Positions 39,601 to 52,000 of a DNA stretch of 64,000 bases are shown in pieces. This stretch comes from Lycocorax pyrrhopterus obiensis (Eukaryota; Chordata; Aves; Passeriformes; Paradisaeidae): the NCBI GenBank assembly GCA_014706295.1, contig JACSVZ010000002.1, positions 22,106,757 through 22,170,756 on the forward strand. The letters run 5' to 3'. The position numbers and the translations under genes were made by a program. The notes beneath the pieces were generated by a model. That model was not told the origin of the DNA. It ran no database searches and worked only from the letters and a program-made list of their open reading frames with translations. Every line of letters starts with the position of its first letter. The first letter of the stretch is position 1.

Positions 39601-42600
39601 TAACTTCCTTGGTAGGTAAAATTGTTTTCTGCTAGTTGTTTTATATCATATATACCACTACAGATTACATTTTGAGATCTATCATTATTGTATGTAAGAA
39701 TGATCTGAAAAAGAACTCATTTTTGTGGTAGAATTTCAGTTACTTTATTGCCTTATTCTTAGTTTAGGTTCACACTGATTTATCAAAAGATGCAATCTAC
39801 AAGGTGCGATGTTACCTTATTCTTCCCATTGGCTCATGTCTGCTTACTTCCTCCTTTACTACCACTCTCACTCTCTTTCTTACAGATGCAGTTTTTCATT
39901 CATGTCTCGAACTCCTGCACTTTCTCCAGTGACTTATTCCTTTCCTTGTGTTTTGATTTTCACTTTACATTCTCTTATGATTTTTCCTCATTGCAATAGA
40001 CCCTCCCAAGCTCACAAATGGGAAAAAACAGGAGACAAAGACTCCTGATCCTGCCCTGTTTTCTTCAAAATGCTGTTGAAAAGCATTTTCTTTGCCTCTT
40101 CCTTGGTCTGTGTATCCCTGTTTGTATCTTGCTACATGCTTCTCTCTCCTACAACAAGCACTTGCTCATTTTTTGTTGCTGTTCCAAGACCTTTCATAGC
40201 AGCCCCTGCTATCTCCCTCCTTAGATGTACGCTTTCTCCCATTCTGCCCCTCGTATTTGGTCAGAAGAATTCATCTGCAAAGCTGCCTCATTGCTTTCTT
40301 CAGTGAAAGAATAAAGTTTTACTTCCCCCCTGCTAATTTGCTAATGGATGGGTTAGTCATCTTTTGGTTCTTGCTGACATGCTGACCAGTGCTGACTGAC
40401 TCCTCATTTCTGGTGCTATTCCAGCAGGTTTTACTCCTTTCCTGTGTCTGGCCTTATGCTGATGGATTATCTGAACGGAGTGGTGCAGCAGAAAGATGCC
40501 TGAGGAGGCTGTAGCTGAGCCACCCTGGGTACCAGCAGAGGGACAGTGCTGCTGATGCAGTGCTCTCCTCACCTCGTTTTCCCTCCTGCCAAGCTGACTC
40601 CCCTGGGAAGGAGGTTATAAGGGTGCTGCCTCTGGAAAGTGTACCTAGGCCAGTGCTTGGGTAAGTCTGGATACACCCATCAGGGGAAGCATTGCCTTGT
40701 GCTGTTAGGCCATGTGTTTTTGGGGCATAACATTATATGTTATTATTTACTGATCACAGCACACCACTAGCCCAGGCATAAAACAAATTTGCATTCATAA
40801 AGCAAACAATAATTATAAATGTCTCTCAAGAGGGTAGAATATTCTTGGTTTTAACTTGAAGTTTAAGTATTCTAATTGAAGTCTTAATTATTTTAATTTT
40901 CTCAATATATGTTTTTTTTCTGTCAAGGGGATTTTTTAAAATCAAATTGAAGGATCTGAAGATGTTGTTTGTAATAATTTGTTGTTATTGCTAGAGGTTT
41001 CAACTGTGTTGTGTATCTAAGGAGGTTAATCACTATCCTTTTAATAGGAAATCAAGAATAAAATCCTTATTGGAAGACTCTGCCCCAAAGTGCTTGTTGT
41101 TTTTTACACTCATTCCAAGGAACAGCAGCCTGTCAGTTCCTTTCCTGGAGAGGTCTTTGATTAAAGAAAGAAAAACCTCACTCTGTTAAGCAGCTGAGCT
41201 CATGAGCAAAGTGAAGTGGCTGTTTTGCCTCAGACCTCTTCCAGTTCAGTGTAACTAATGTAGATACTGCCATTGTAATATATTTTCACCTTACCCAAGT
41301 GAACACCAGTTATATAGTTGTTTCTCCATGGATCAGCAAGGTTTTTGTTGTTCTTTACTTGGAAAGATTTAAAACACCTGTGGCCCAAACAGGACAAAAA
41401 GGGGTTCCACATACTTAATTTCTTGAAAAGTGAGCAAGTATGTGGATGTCAAATGAAGTACTCAAAATAATTTTAAAAATACTTTTTTATTTTCAAAGAA
41501 AATCTTAATGTTAGCAGTATCCTTCCCTTACGCTGTCTGCAAAGGAGGAAAAAAGTAAAAAAGTTTTCTTTATGTTTCATCACTCAATACAGAGGCTTGT
41601 AACTGCTGAGTATATTTTTCTAATGCTAGAGGTTTTGAAATATGCTAAAGGCTGTACCAGCATAAGTAGCTAAGGTGTTGGAAATTGATTTGGCTTATTT
41701 CTACACATCATTTCCAGGCCGATAACTTTTAACAGATAAAAAACCTGGTACACTGATTTAAACAATATCACCGAGTTTTTTGGTTGGTAATGGAGGAAGT
41801 TTAGAAGAGATGAGAAGAATCATACCATCTCTCTTCACTTCAAACTGAAAGGCATGTCGGCCTTGAGGCAGGTTACCCAACAGTAACACCACCTTTGCGA
41901 CCTCTTAGCTGTTTCCTAGGGTTTCTCATTGCTCACTTACACCATCATCTTGTCTGAACTGTGTGTAAGACACATACACAATCCCATGTGGCCGTTTCCA
42001 TTCCTCACTGACAACCTGATCGATCTTGTTGACATCTCAGGGCCTCTTCTGGATCCTGCAGCTTCATCTGACTCGTGCAGTGCCAAGACACCCAGGCTGG
42101 AGAATCTGTTCTCTCCACATCTCACACTCTCCTCTCAGGTCCAATATCATCCCCTCTGACATGCAGTGCTGAAGAAGGACCTCCCACAGAATCACAGGAA
42201 ATGTCCAAAATCAAAAATCTAAACCACCTGTGGTTCTAAACCACAGGGCCCTTTTTTCTCTGTCATTTTCCATTGCATATGTTAGAGCTGTGTGTATCCA
42301 TATGCACTCATGTACCTGTATACACACCTTCTCATGGTAGGGTTAAGCAGGAACTGATGCAGTGTTACTCCCTTCCCTCTTATTTGGCCTTCCCAAAATC
42401 TGGCCTTCCTCTGCTAGCTTGGAAAAAAACAGAGCAGATTTAGAAGAGAGTTAGGATGCAGGTGCTCATAGTGGACAAGCTGATGAGCAAACCTTACTCA
42501 TTTCCTGAGAAGAAACAGACAGAAGATCAAATTACAGACCTGCTTCAGAATTTCCCCTTGAGTAGTGAGACAGTACTTCTTGGATGGAAGAAAGGAAAAG

Positions 42601-44399
42601 ACAAACAACAAATACAGTTAAGATTCAGAGAGAAAGAACATCCTTTTGTTAAGTACATGGTGCATTTTTCCTTAGGTGGACCATGCAACAGCTCTCCAGT
42701 GTGCAATTCAACTATTATTAGCTTAAATGCACTATTTCAAATGGTACTTAGAAGCAGTTTTGCTAAATACTAATGCCACTTTAAAAATAATTTATAAAAC
42801 CTTTTGCATGCATAATGAAAGATAACTATTTTGAAACTCCTAATTTCTTGCAGTCTGCCAGTCTGTTTACACAGAAAACCAAATTATTTCTGCTGTGCAC
42901 TTGACACAGGAATAGGTACAATGTACTCTGCAAATTTTGAAGGACATCAAGACATCCAGGATTTGAAAGCAGAATGGTAGATCCTCATCTTCTTTTTGTA
43001 ATATGGGATTGATAAAGCACTAACATACAAGTTACACATTCAGCATATGGTATCCTTTACTATAAGAAACATATCCAATCTTTTCTTAAACTACAATTCT
43101 TTAGTACTGCTCATAATTTCCTGATGGCATTTTCTAGGCAAAGTGGCAAAATCAAGCTAAGACCATTTGCTGAAATAAAATGTGTAAGACCTAATATGTA
43201 CCACTGTATGAAACACATTTTTTTTATTCTGCAGTGGTATGCTATCTTTTAGATAATACTCCAGATAGCTCTGAAGAATCCTTTTGCAAGTCATTTAGAG
43301 GCCACATTTTCACTTTCTGTATTTTTGTGTTTCCAAGAAACTGAAAAGGTTAAGAGTTTTGTACTGATCTTTTCTATGCTATTGTTGTTTCTGTAGCTGC
43401 CTCATTCACCTGTTGTATAAAGCCTGTTAACACCATAAACAGTTTCACAGGTACATTACAATCAGCCAGCTGAGAGTGGATGACTTCTCAGACTCAAGGA
43501 GCCACATACAAGATTGATGTGTGAGAACATGTGCCTCCAAGGAAAGTGTTTTATGACACAGCCTTGCAGCACTTGTTGCCATCTTCCTTGATCCATGTAA
43601 AGTCTCTTCTTTGCTTGTCCTGGACTGTGTGAAGACTCCTTTTTTCCTGACTGGGCAATGAGGAAAATAATGGAAAGTGTAACAGCTACCTCTAGCAGCT
43701 GTGATCTGTGGACGGCTATAACTCTACAGACAAAAATACATATAAACAATATTTTTAAATGTTGAGCCTTGGGTTATGCTAATCTTGGTTGAACTCTAGC
43801 GTGCAGGATTTACATAAAGGTCAGCTAGGAAAACAAGGAAGGAAATGTTGACTTGTACTCATGTTCTTACCCTGACCTACAGAGAGCAGCGACTTGCTGT
43901 GTTGCAAGCAGAGAGATCATATTTTTAGTAGGAAAGTTTACTGCACCCTCTGTGTTGCTCTATCAGTGCTAGAAAAATCCCATGAATAACAGAGAGACAC
44001 ATGCACACAAAATTACACAAAATAACTGATAACACAGCCACAATGTGCATCTTCAGCAGAACCTGCTTTTAGCATCCTATTCCTTTCCCAATTTTTTCTT
44101 TCAGCAAAAAGGTTCTTTTTAACCAGCCTTTTTACCTCTAGAAGTGGATTATTTTTCTTCTAATTTCCCAACACAGAATTTAGACTAAAAGATCTGATCT
44201 CCTTTTTAGGATACCATGGCATCATCTTGAAAATGTTTCTCTGCGATAGTTTGATGTCAGTTTTACAAAACTTTCTGTCCATAGAAAATAAACAAAGTAC
44301 ATGATTAATTTATGTTTTCTGATTTTCTTTTTATCGATACCAGTGTAATTTTGGTTAAATGGGCAGAAAAACCCAGCCTAATTCTTCCAGTGATTTTTT

Positions 44400-44442
44400 G
44401 AATGTTCATCAAATGTCATTGTCTGACATTTGATTAATATTT
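44400..44442. repeat. Imperfect 18-bp hairpin
   Basis: Perfect 11-bp arms (ATCAAATGTCA at 44408-44418, TGACATTTGAT at 44424-44434) around a 5-nt loop TTGTC. Beyond one C/T mismatch the outer flanks also pair for about seven positions, two of them G-T. The total arm is about 18 bp. It is short for a microRNA precursor, and no longer terminal repeats are visible. Confidence 0.7.
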
Positions 44443-45096
44443 CTGTGGACAGATTCCTTTCTAGCATCTCCCTTAGTGTTTACATGAATTCCGTGTGCAT
44501 GGTCCACATAGCCACAGTGCTGAGGTATTGATGAACCATGACTGTTACAGAAGAACAACAAGGAAGAGCACAAGACAGAATAATCTTAATTAGACTTTGG
44601 GATGCTAGGGATGAAATACTGCCTACGTATACAGAAGCAGTGTGTGCTGTGTCATTTCCAATAAATAAAAACCACATGCAAGGTCGGTTTCAACACACTT
44701 AACATGCAAACAAATAATGGAACATATGAATGCAAACTTACATGAAACCAGTGAGGTTTTTTACCGTTTCTTAAACACATGTATAATGTATTAGATAGCT
44801 ATGTACAGTAAGTTGTTCTAAAGCTAGACATGAGAGAAGACAGGATTTGCTTTTGAAAATAATTGTTTCTTGGAGGAACTACAGCATGAATAGATTTAGC
44901 TGAAAGATTAAAAGAAACATTCCAGAATGTAGATAACTGAAATACCATTAATTTTCCACTAATTGGCAAAACCAGTTAGCTATCTTTCCACTTGATATTT
45001 ATTGTAACATGATTTCTTTGTAGAAATGAGATGAAACATTTCATTGAAGTGCAGCTCTTACTAGACATTGGAGTGCTTGCAGAAGAAGAGGATCAT
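44443..45096. other. Non-coding stretch
   Basis: No gene or element recognised. AT-rich. Confidence 0.5.
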
Positions 45097-45440
45097 TTGT
45101 GGTAGAAGAGATGCCTCTTGGGTCATCTCAGTCCATTGGCCTCAATCATTGGTGGATATCTTTCATTATTCTTAAAATAGATTTGAATATCTTCGGCGAT
45201 GGAAATGCTGTAACCTTCACTGGCAGGTTGTTTCATTAAGTAACTGTTCCTCCAGTTATAAATTTTCCCTGCTGCATTTTAACCTAGTTATTAGCATTTA
45301 TTGATCAACCTTATTGACTAATGACAGCAATTGATCCTCATTCTCTTTATAGTATTCTGTTAAGTATTTGCACATACTTTGTTTCTTTTCAACTTACTTC
45401 TCCTTAGTTTTGCATGATCATTTCTTTAAATCTGTCTCAC
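45097..45440 (-). mobile_element. Old CR1 fragment, 3' part (minus strand)
   Basis: Motif order matches the reverse complement of a diverged CR1 3' region: ATGCCTCTTGGGTCATCTCA and GTCCATTGGC at the left (3' end), then ATTCTTAAAATAGATTTGAA, GGCGATGGAAATGCTGTAAC, GGCAGGTTGTTTCATT, and a T-rich stretch ending near TTTTGCATGATCATTTC. Divergence is high, so the call rests on collinear blocks and not on identity. It probably belongs with the fragment at 46.06 kb. Confidence 0.6.
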
Positions 45441-45898
45441 ATATCTGATTATCCATCTTTTCCCGTATGCATTTGTACACCCTTTAAATTCCTACCTTTT
45501 TGGTGGGCTTTTAAAATTAAATAAAAACTGAAGAACTCCAATGGAGTCTGTAATACTATGGAATTCAGTAACACATCACAAATAATTTAGTCACGTATAG
45601 GTTATATTTAATAAAAGCAGGTCAGTGAAGATGATTGGAGACATTCCTGGGAGTCATCAAACAAGACAATTCCATAGTCCTGTATGGGACAGGTAATTCC
45701 ATTCATAAATTAGAAGAACCATCTTAAATTGACATATATTTCTTGCACTTTTTCCTCCTACGGAAAAGCTGCTGCATCATTTCTGACACAGAAAAGCTTT
45801 TAAAATTTCCTCTCCTTCCTACTTCATATTTTTTTTTTGTTCTCCTGCCAGCATTACCCCTTATTTTAAACATCTTTTTCCTTCCCGCTATTCTCCTT

Positions 45899-45952
45899 CA
45901 TCCATCCATCCATCCATCCATCCATCTATCCATCCATCCATCCATCCATCCC
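45899..45952. repeat. (CATC)n microsatellite
   Basis: About 13 CATC units with one interruption (TCTATC) near 45925-45930. Confidence 0.92.
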
Positions 45953-46059
45953 GTCCAAATCCCCTCCTGTTTATCTCCCACACACACATACAGAAAAAAT
46001 CCATGCCCTGGTTTTAAATGCCACTTTTGCTGAGGCCTTTCAGGCTTTTATTGCAAACT

Positions 46060-46320
46060 GGTCTGCCAATTCACCTGGTCATCCTAGCAACCCTCCTTTG
46101 TGTGTATGCAACAAATTCAATTTCCCTTGAGCACAGACAATGAAGGCTGTGCTCCCCATTCCTGATGAGACTGATCTAGGTCTTGTGCAACAGGAGCAGT
46201 AAGTCTCTCTCCTGGTAGCAAGGCCTCACTTAATGCTTCTTGGGGTCATTGTGTTCATTTCATGGCCCCTCTGTAGTGAAGGCTCACTGTGACCCTGGCT
46301 CTGCCTGGTGCAGGTCTTTC
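46060..46320 (-). mobile_element. Old CR1/L3-like fragment (minus strand)
   Basis: Collinear blocks resemble the reverse complement of an ancient CR1-type LINE further into the element than the piece at 45.1 kb: CATCCTAGCAACCCTCCTTT, AAATTCAATTTC, CCCCATTCCTGATGAGACTG, TCTTGTGCAACAGGAGCAGT, CTCACTTAATGCTTCTTGGG and TTCATTTCATGGCC. Orientation and order fit continuation of the 45.1 kb fragment, interrupted by about 600 bases that include the CATC tract. Confidence 0.55.
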
Positions 46321-46592
46321 ACCTCCTCTGTTACTGCTGTAGAATAAGCTTCTCCTTTATTTCAGAAATTCTTGCTTTTGGGTGGTGGTGTGCTGTCAAA
46401 TTCCACCTCACTCTATGTATTCCACCTCCTCCCACATATTCCAGTCCTGAAGGTGTGTTCATATTTCAGGTACAAGGTTGTGGATGAGATGGCAGGTGAC
46501 TGAAGCCTGGTATCTGCTTGCAAAACAGCTGAGTAATTTTGAGTTTTCTTGTCTTTTTGTGGGAATGTGCTCTATAGCAACAGCTGGGTGGG

Positions 46593-47621
46593 TGTGGTGG
46601 GCTGGCCTTGGCTGGCTGTCAGGTGCCCCCCAAGCTGTTCTCTCTCCCTCCTCAGCAAGACAGGGGGGAAAAAATAAGGTGAGAAATCTTCTTGGTTGAG
46701 ATAAGGACAGGGAGATTTCTCACCAATTATCATCATGGGCAAAACAGACTCAGTTTGGGGAAGATTAGTTTAATTTATTGCAAGTTAAAAATAGAGATAG
46801 TGAGAAACAGGAACAAAAATGAAACCACCTTTTCCCCAGTCCCTTTCTTCCCAGGCTCAATTTCACTCTCAGCTCCTCAACCTCCTTCCTCCCTTCAGAG
46901 CACTGCAGGAAGATAGGAATGGGGGGAGTGGTCAGTTCATATTACCATATCTACCACGCCTTCCTTCTCACTCTCTTCCCTGTTCCAACATGAGCTTCCA
47001 CCCGTGGTATACAATCCTTCATGATCTTCTTCAGTGTGGCTCCTTCTTGGAGACTGCAGTTCTTCAAAAGCTGCTCTCTAAATCCCTCATGGGCTACTTG
47101 TATTGCCAGAAATACTGATCCCATGTGGGCTCCTCTCCAGAGGTCACAGCTCCTGCCGAGAGCCTGCTCCAGTGTGGGGTCTCCACAGGCTGCAGCTTCC
47201 TTCAGGGCACTTCATTCTGCATCCCCACAGACCTCCATGGGCTGTGGGGGGGACATCCTGCCTCACCATGGTCTGCACCACGGGCTGCAGAGGAATATCA
47301 GCTCCAGTGCCTGCAGCAGCTCCTCCCAGTTTTTTGGTGGGACCAAGGGTGAGACCTTGGCGTCTGCAGAGATATTTCTCTTACTTTTTGTCTTGTTCCT
47401 ATCTCCCATAGATGCTGTGCAGTGTGTTTTACCCTTTGTTAAGTATGCTATTGACAAGGTGCCACCAGTGTCACTGATGGGCTTAGCTTTGGGCAGCAGT
47501 GAGTTTATTTTGGGGACAGCTGACCTGGCTGTGTTCAATACACGGGTAGCTTCTGATGACTTCTCACAAAAGCCACCTCTGAAGCCCCGCTTCAAAAACC
47601 TGACCATGTGCACAAAATGCA
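46593..47621 (-). mobile_element. ~1 kb avian endogenous-retrovirus LTR (minus strand)
   Basis: The plus strand starts TGTGGTGGGCTGGCCTTGGC and ends near CACAAAATGCA, so the LTR lies on the minus strand from 47621 to 46593, bounded by TG and CA. In between are blocks I recognise from a widespread bird LTR: GATAAGGACAGGGAGATTTC, GGCAAAACAGACTCAGTTTG, a C-rich section, CCTCCATGGGCTGTGGG, CCTCACCATGGTCTGCACCA, and CACAAAAGCCACCTCTGAAG. A minus-strand AATAAA poly-A signal lies at 46774-46779 and a weak TATA-like site near 47438-47447. The centre is made of degenerate ~40-50 bp repeats. No internal retroviral sequence adjoins it. Flanks GTGGG and GTAGA agree at only 3 of 5 bases. A 209-codon plus-strand frame crossing it is antisense to the LTR and not a gene. 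Confidence 0.82.
46774..46779 (-). terminator. Poly-A signal of the minus-strand LTR
   Basis: AATAAA on the minus strand within GCAATAAATTAAAC, at the expected place near the R/U5 part of this LTR. Confidence 0.5.
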
Positions 47622-48279
47622 GTAGAGAATGCTTCTGTCTCTTGCAGTGAATGTGTCAGAGGCTTTGGGTGGAGGTGCCCTAAGCAAACAGCCTTTTTTC
47701 CTCCTCCAGTTCCCATGATTTGGTTACAACCTGGCTTCAGCAATTTGCACAGCACGAGCTTAGTCCCAGCGTGATACATGCAGGCCTCAGCAGCTCCGCT
47801 GAGCAGCCTGAATACCCCTTGTTGGGCTTTCTGGGCTCTGAGAGTTTATTACAAACAAGCACAAATAACTTTGTAAGGAGAATCAGCGATTCTGCACTGA
47901 TTATGGTTTATGCTCAGAGGCACAAAGATGTGAAAACTTGTGTCATGTAGCCCTTGTTGCTTTCTGGGGGAGAGAGAGTGAGAAAGAAGTGGTTTTAGTA
48001 CTACATTTGCAATCCTCCTTTAAAGGACAGCTGATGCACAAGATGTTTCCCACACCCTTTTCCAGAATGCTGAGCACCCCTCCCTTTGTCCTGGGTTTTG
48101 TTCTGATCCCAGTACTTGGTGGGGTGCCCTGTGTGGGAGGAGGCCATGGACTGCTCTGGGCCTGTTGCAGATGTTTTCAGATGTCTTCAGAATGGTGGGA
48201 AAACCCAGTGCCCACCAAAACTAAATGCAGGCAGGAAGCCTGTGGCAGCTCTGTGTGGACATGCTTAGGAAAGGGTGTT
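47622..48279. other. Non-coding stretch after LTR
   Basis: No recognised gene. Somewhat GC-richer than the rest. A 144-codon frame at 47938-48372 runs into the purine-rich tract and shows no domain. Confidence 0.4.
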
Positions 48280-48470
48280 TGTCACCTGGGCAGGAGACAC
48301 CAGAGGACACCTCTGAAGAGGCGCAGCAGAAAATGCAAAAGGACACGTGGGGGCACATGTGAGAACGCATAAAAAGGAGATGTGAGAGGAGACACAGGGG
48401 GATACACAAAACAGGGACATGTGAGGAGGACTGTGAGGAGACACTTTTGGAGAGACAAAACAGAAAAGAC
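48280..48470. repeat. Purine-rich degenerate tandem repeat
   Basis: Repeated GAGACAC, GGACAC, ACATGTGAG and GAGGAG strings (for example GGACACGTGGGGGCACATGT) with an irregular spacing of about 35 bases. Arg/Lys-rich frames across it reflect composition. It may be part of a retroviral LTR or an old minisatellite. Confidence 0.5.
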
Positions 48471-48689
48471 AAAAGGAAAGGGAGATTGTTGGGGTCATGA
48501 CTGCAGAGCATTCATGGAAGGAGGAGAAGACGGAGTCTCTGGGCAACCCATGCTGGGACAGGGACACCTCTGAGGGACTGTGATCAATGGGTGACACACA
48601 CTGGACTTGAGAGCAGTAATAAGTGAGGAGGAGAGGAGGAAAAGGGTGAGAAACAGGGACTGGTTTCTATTATGCACTGACATCGACCT

Positions 48690-49085
48690 CCTGTGCTGCC
48701 CATTGCCCCATCAGTGAGACTGGGAAGGACTGAGATAAGTGTGATGAAAATAAGGCCAGCAGATACAAGGCAAGGGGAGGAGTGGTGTTGAACTGAAATT
48801 GAACCTGTGGAAGGTTCGGTGATTGCCTTTGTTTTTTGTTTAATTGTCTATGTCTTTTTTTGTTTCTCAATACCTGAATCAATAAGGAAAAGATTATGCT
48901 AATTTACAACAAATTATCCAAAAATCCCTGGATTGAGACTGTTTTGTCTGCAATAGCAGGTCAGAGTATCAAGGCTGGCCAAAGGGTGCAATAGGCATTG
49001 TGTATCCTGTCGAATAAAAGGACAGCCCTACTCTCTGTGGGACCATCCTCTCGCAGTTTTTCTCTTCTTCAGCTCAGAAGAACAG
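48690..49085 (+). mobile_element. Possible degraded retroviral LTR segment
   Basis: A T-rich block (near GTTTTTTGTTTAATTGTCTA) is followed by a TATA-like AATAAAAGGACAG at about 49014-49026 and then a C/T-rich leader. This order resembles the U3-R part of an LTR. I cannot assign a family or set the ends, so the call is tentative. Confidence 0.25.
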
Positions 49086-52000
49086 GAGGCTCATGAGTAT
49101 TAGTATGTAATATAGGAATTACTTGTATGCCTTTGTTATTTAGTTTTCCATTTTCACTGATAGTGCTGGCTTAGCTTAATTAAATGTTTTCTAGAAGCAG
49201 CTTGTTGCTCAAAGAGTCTACAGGTAGAAAAGCCACATGTTGCTTCTACCATGGCTGTACAAGGTCCTCTGTTGTGTCTCCAAAGAAGAGACACACCTAT
49301 CTGACACACCACAAAGAAATAAACTGGAGCAGTGTGCAGCTGCAGTGCTTCCAACAGTGTTCAGGTATGTCCAGAGCTCCTTTTGAACACAGAAATATGG
49401 TAAGGAGGTTTCCTTCTGCTTTCCTTCTGAAGCAGCTGCTCATGGCCCTACTTCTCCAAGTTTGCTTTTCACTGCGGAGAATTTAGCAGAACCGGATGTG
49501 ACATGGGTCTCTTTTGTGCTATTCCCTAATTGACAGGAAAGTATTTTGAATGATCAAAGTCTGTTTGGACCTCTGGAAGATCACTTCTCTTTATTTCGGA
49601 ATAATGCCTTCCCAAATAACTGGTGAAATCACACAGAGGTGTTCAAAACACATTTTGGCTCTAAATTTTTTTGATAAAATACTCACATTAGTAGGTGAAC
49701 TACATACGGTTTGCTTTAAATTACTTGTTAACTTCCCAGTAGTGGTTGTGAGTATGAGCCATTGTATCAGCAGATAAAACTTAGATAAAACGGCAAGACT
49801 CCTCTATTCTTTCCTTTCAAAAGGGAATATCCCAGTGCTCATTCTTATGTAAAGAAATAACATTCTCCTGTGGCTGGGAGATGATTTGGTGAAGCATCAC
49901 ATTAGCAGAACCATCCTGACCAGCTGTGCTGGGGCTTAACAAAAGGCAGCTCATTTACAGAATAGCTGTGCTGCATTTTTGGCACTCAGCTCTGGTTTGG
50001 AAGGGCCTCTTTAAAATAATGCACAGGCTGGCCTTTGCCTCCGGCATCATAAAGCTGTGAGGTTTATTTCTTCCCTGTGGTCAAATACCCTGGGGACCAA
50101 ATGTCCTGCTCTCACTCTAGACATGTCCCTAGAGCACTGAACCCATTACAAGGTGGACAATCAACTGAAAAACACTACGATTATCACCAAAAATTCTCAC
50201 CTCAAAAACATAGTCTCTATTAAAAATATTGGGTCTTACTTTCTTGGAAACATTCTTATGTTAATACACTATGTCAAGTGAAACATCCTGAATGTCATGT
50301 TTTATGTGAACTCTCTAAATAAATGGAGGAATCAGTTGAAAAATTGTTTACAGCCTAGTTTTTGAGTTTAATACCGTCTTCTCTTACTCTGTCATTCCAA
50401 GTGTTGCAGCCTTCTTCTGAATACATGAAAGCTCAAATAGTTTATGCAACTAGAGATGTCACTGGGTCTCAGCCTCACTGCAGCACTCAGCCAGCAGCAT
50501 CTTCTCATGAAATTCTCATACAAGTGAGATACCCAAAGTACTCTCTAAGCAATTGAGTTCATGTGAAGTTCACAACTTATATGTACTATGGGAAGGGGGA
50601 TATGATTTTTGGTTTATATTAGTTATAAAGAAATTCTGAGTTCTTGTAAATGAAATGTACTTGAGGAATCAGTTTTATTATTACTGAGAAAAATCCCATC
50701 CTCATTATCTGTGGATCATTGTAGAAAAGTAGCCTGGCAAAACTGGCTGAATGAACTTATCCAATTAACCCCAGAATATTTTATTCCTTTGTTGTACTCT
50801 GCTATTGCATCTGACAGTTTTGCTGCTCCTCTGATCTAATTAAGAATTTTTGGCAAGCATCACAGTGTTATAAATTTTGAAAATGTGAACCAAACCTGGC
50901 TCACAGCACTTACTTCAAATGAAGAGGAGAGCTGAACTTTCATTTACTTCTTGAACTGACAGATGAGTTTGCATGAGAAACGCCGACTTCTGTTTAGCTT
51001 GTATATAAATACATACTTATTTATGTATTTATATACACACATATAGATACATGTGTCTGTATTTATGTACACACATCACATTACATGATCATATTATAAA
51101 TGCTTGTTTCTTCCTCAGAGTTTCTTTTCTCTGTTTTTATTAATGAAGAAAACACTTTATGATGTGAATAAAGAAAACTAGCTTATCTGGCTTTCAAATT
51201 CAATGCCAGTACACGACATTTCAGTCTTCCACTTGGCAAACTAGGGGTTTATGACTGGGCTGTGTGAAGCTAACCAATTTTTCTGGGTCAGAGGACAGCA
51301 GGCAGGAAAATTGCAGTGCTCATACCTTCTCTGAGAAAATCAGGTAGAAAATAAAGTTTTAACCTGTTCTGGACTCTTTTTCTGCTCTTACATGGTGTTT
51401 GTAAATTCAGTAGCATCAGAGATCTAGAGGCTTTCTTATGATAGATATAAGCTTCTAATCTCCCCTATGCTTTCTAGAAAGAATTCTTAAACCTAGATGC
51501 TAGATCGTGCCCCCAATGCTGGCAGTTCCTCTGGCTGCTCCTTCTACAGCCCCATTCCTCACTTAACTCCTATAGCTTGTTCAGTAAGAGTTGAAAGAGT
51601 GAGGTATTGCTGAAAATGCCTTTTCAGGTGAGGTAGACCCCTGCCCACCCCCTGCCACCCAGCTCAAACCCCATGCTGGCTCCAGGCTTCTGGCAGATGA
51701 AGCTCAGGAGTGCAGGTCCAGCCCAGCACCGTGGGTGTCTCTCCCTGGTGCCTCCTGGCCCCATGTAATGCCCCCACCTGCTGGAGCCCACCCTGGGACT
51801 GCAGTGCTCGGATGGCATTGGGCAGATGAGCCCTAGGAGCCCCCGGCTTCATGTGTCTGACAGCGCTATGGGGACTTTGAGCAGGTGAGCCAGCTGCACC
51901 TGCACAGCTGTTACAGAGATATATAACCAGGTCTTTACCATGCTCACTGGCCCCAGCTGCAGCTGGATACTGGCTGGCACCCGGCAGGACTTTGATGACT

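Larger units (their letters stand above)
29298..44399. other. Non-coding stretch, no recognised gene
   Basis: Fifteen kilobases without a recognisable gene or clear transposable element. Frames of about 100 codons (for example 29933-30247 and 42456-42773) show no domain. Local features are a 10-bp inverted repeat at 31930-31954, an RFX-like X-box at 36603-36616, a 16-bp palindrome (ATGTTTTTAAAAACAT) at 36090-36105, and a pyrimidine-rich tract around 35.13-35.25 kb. Old repeats beyond recognition by eye are likely. Confidence 0.55.

Noticed and set aside
47021..47650. 209-codon plus-strand open frame
   Set aside because: It is antisense to the minus-strand LTR at 46593-47621, shares its internal repeats, and has no domain.
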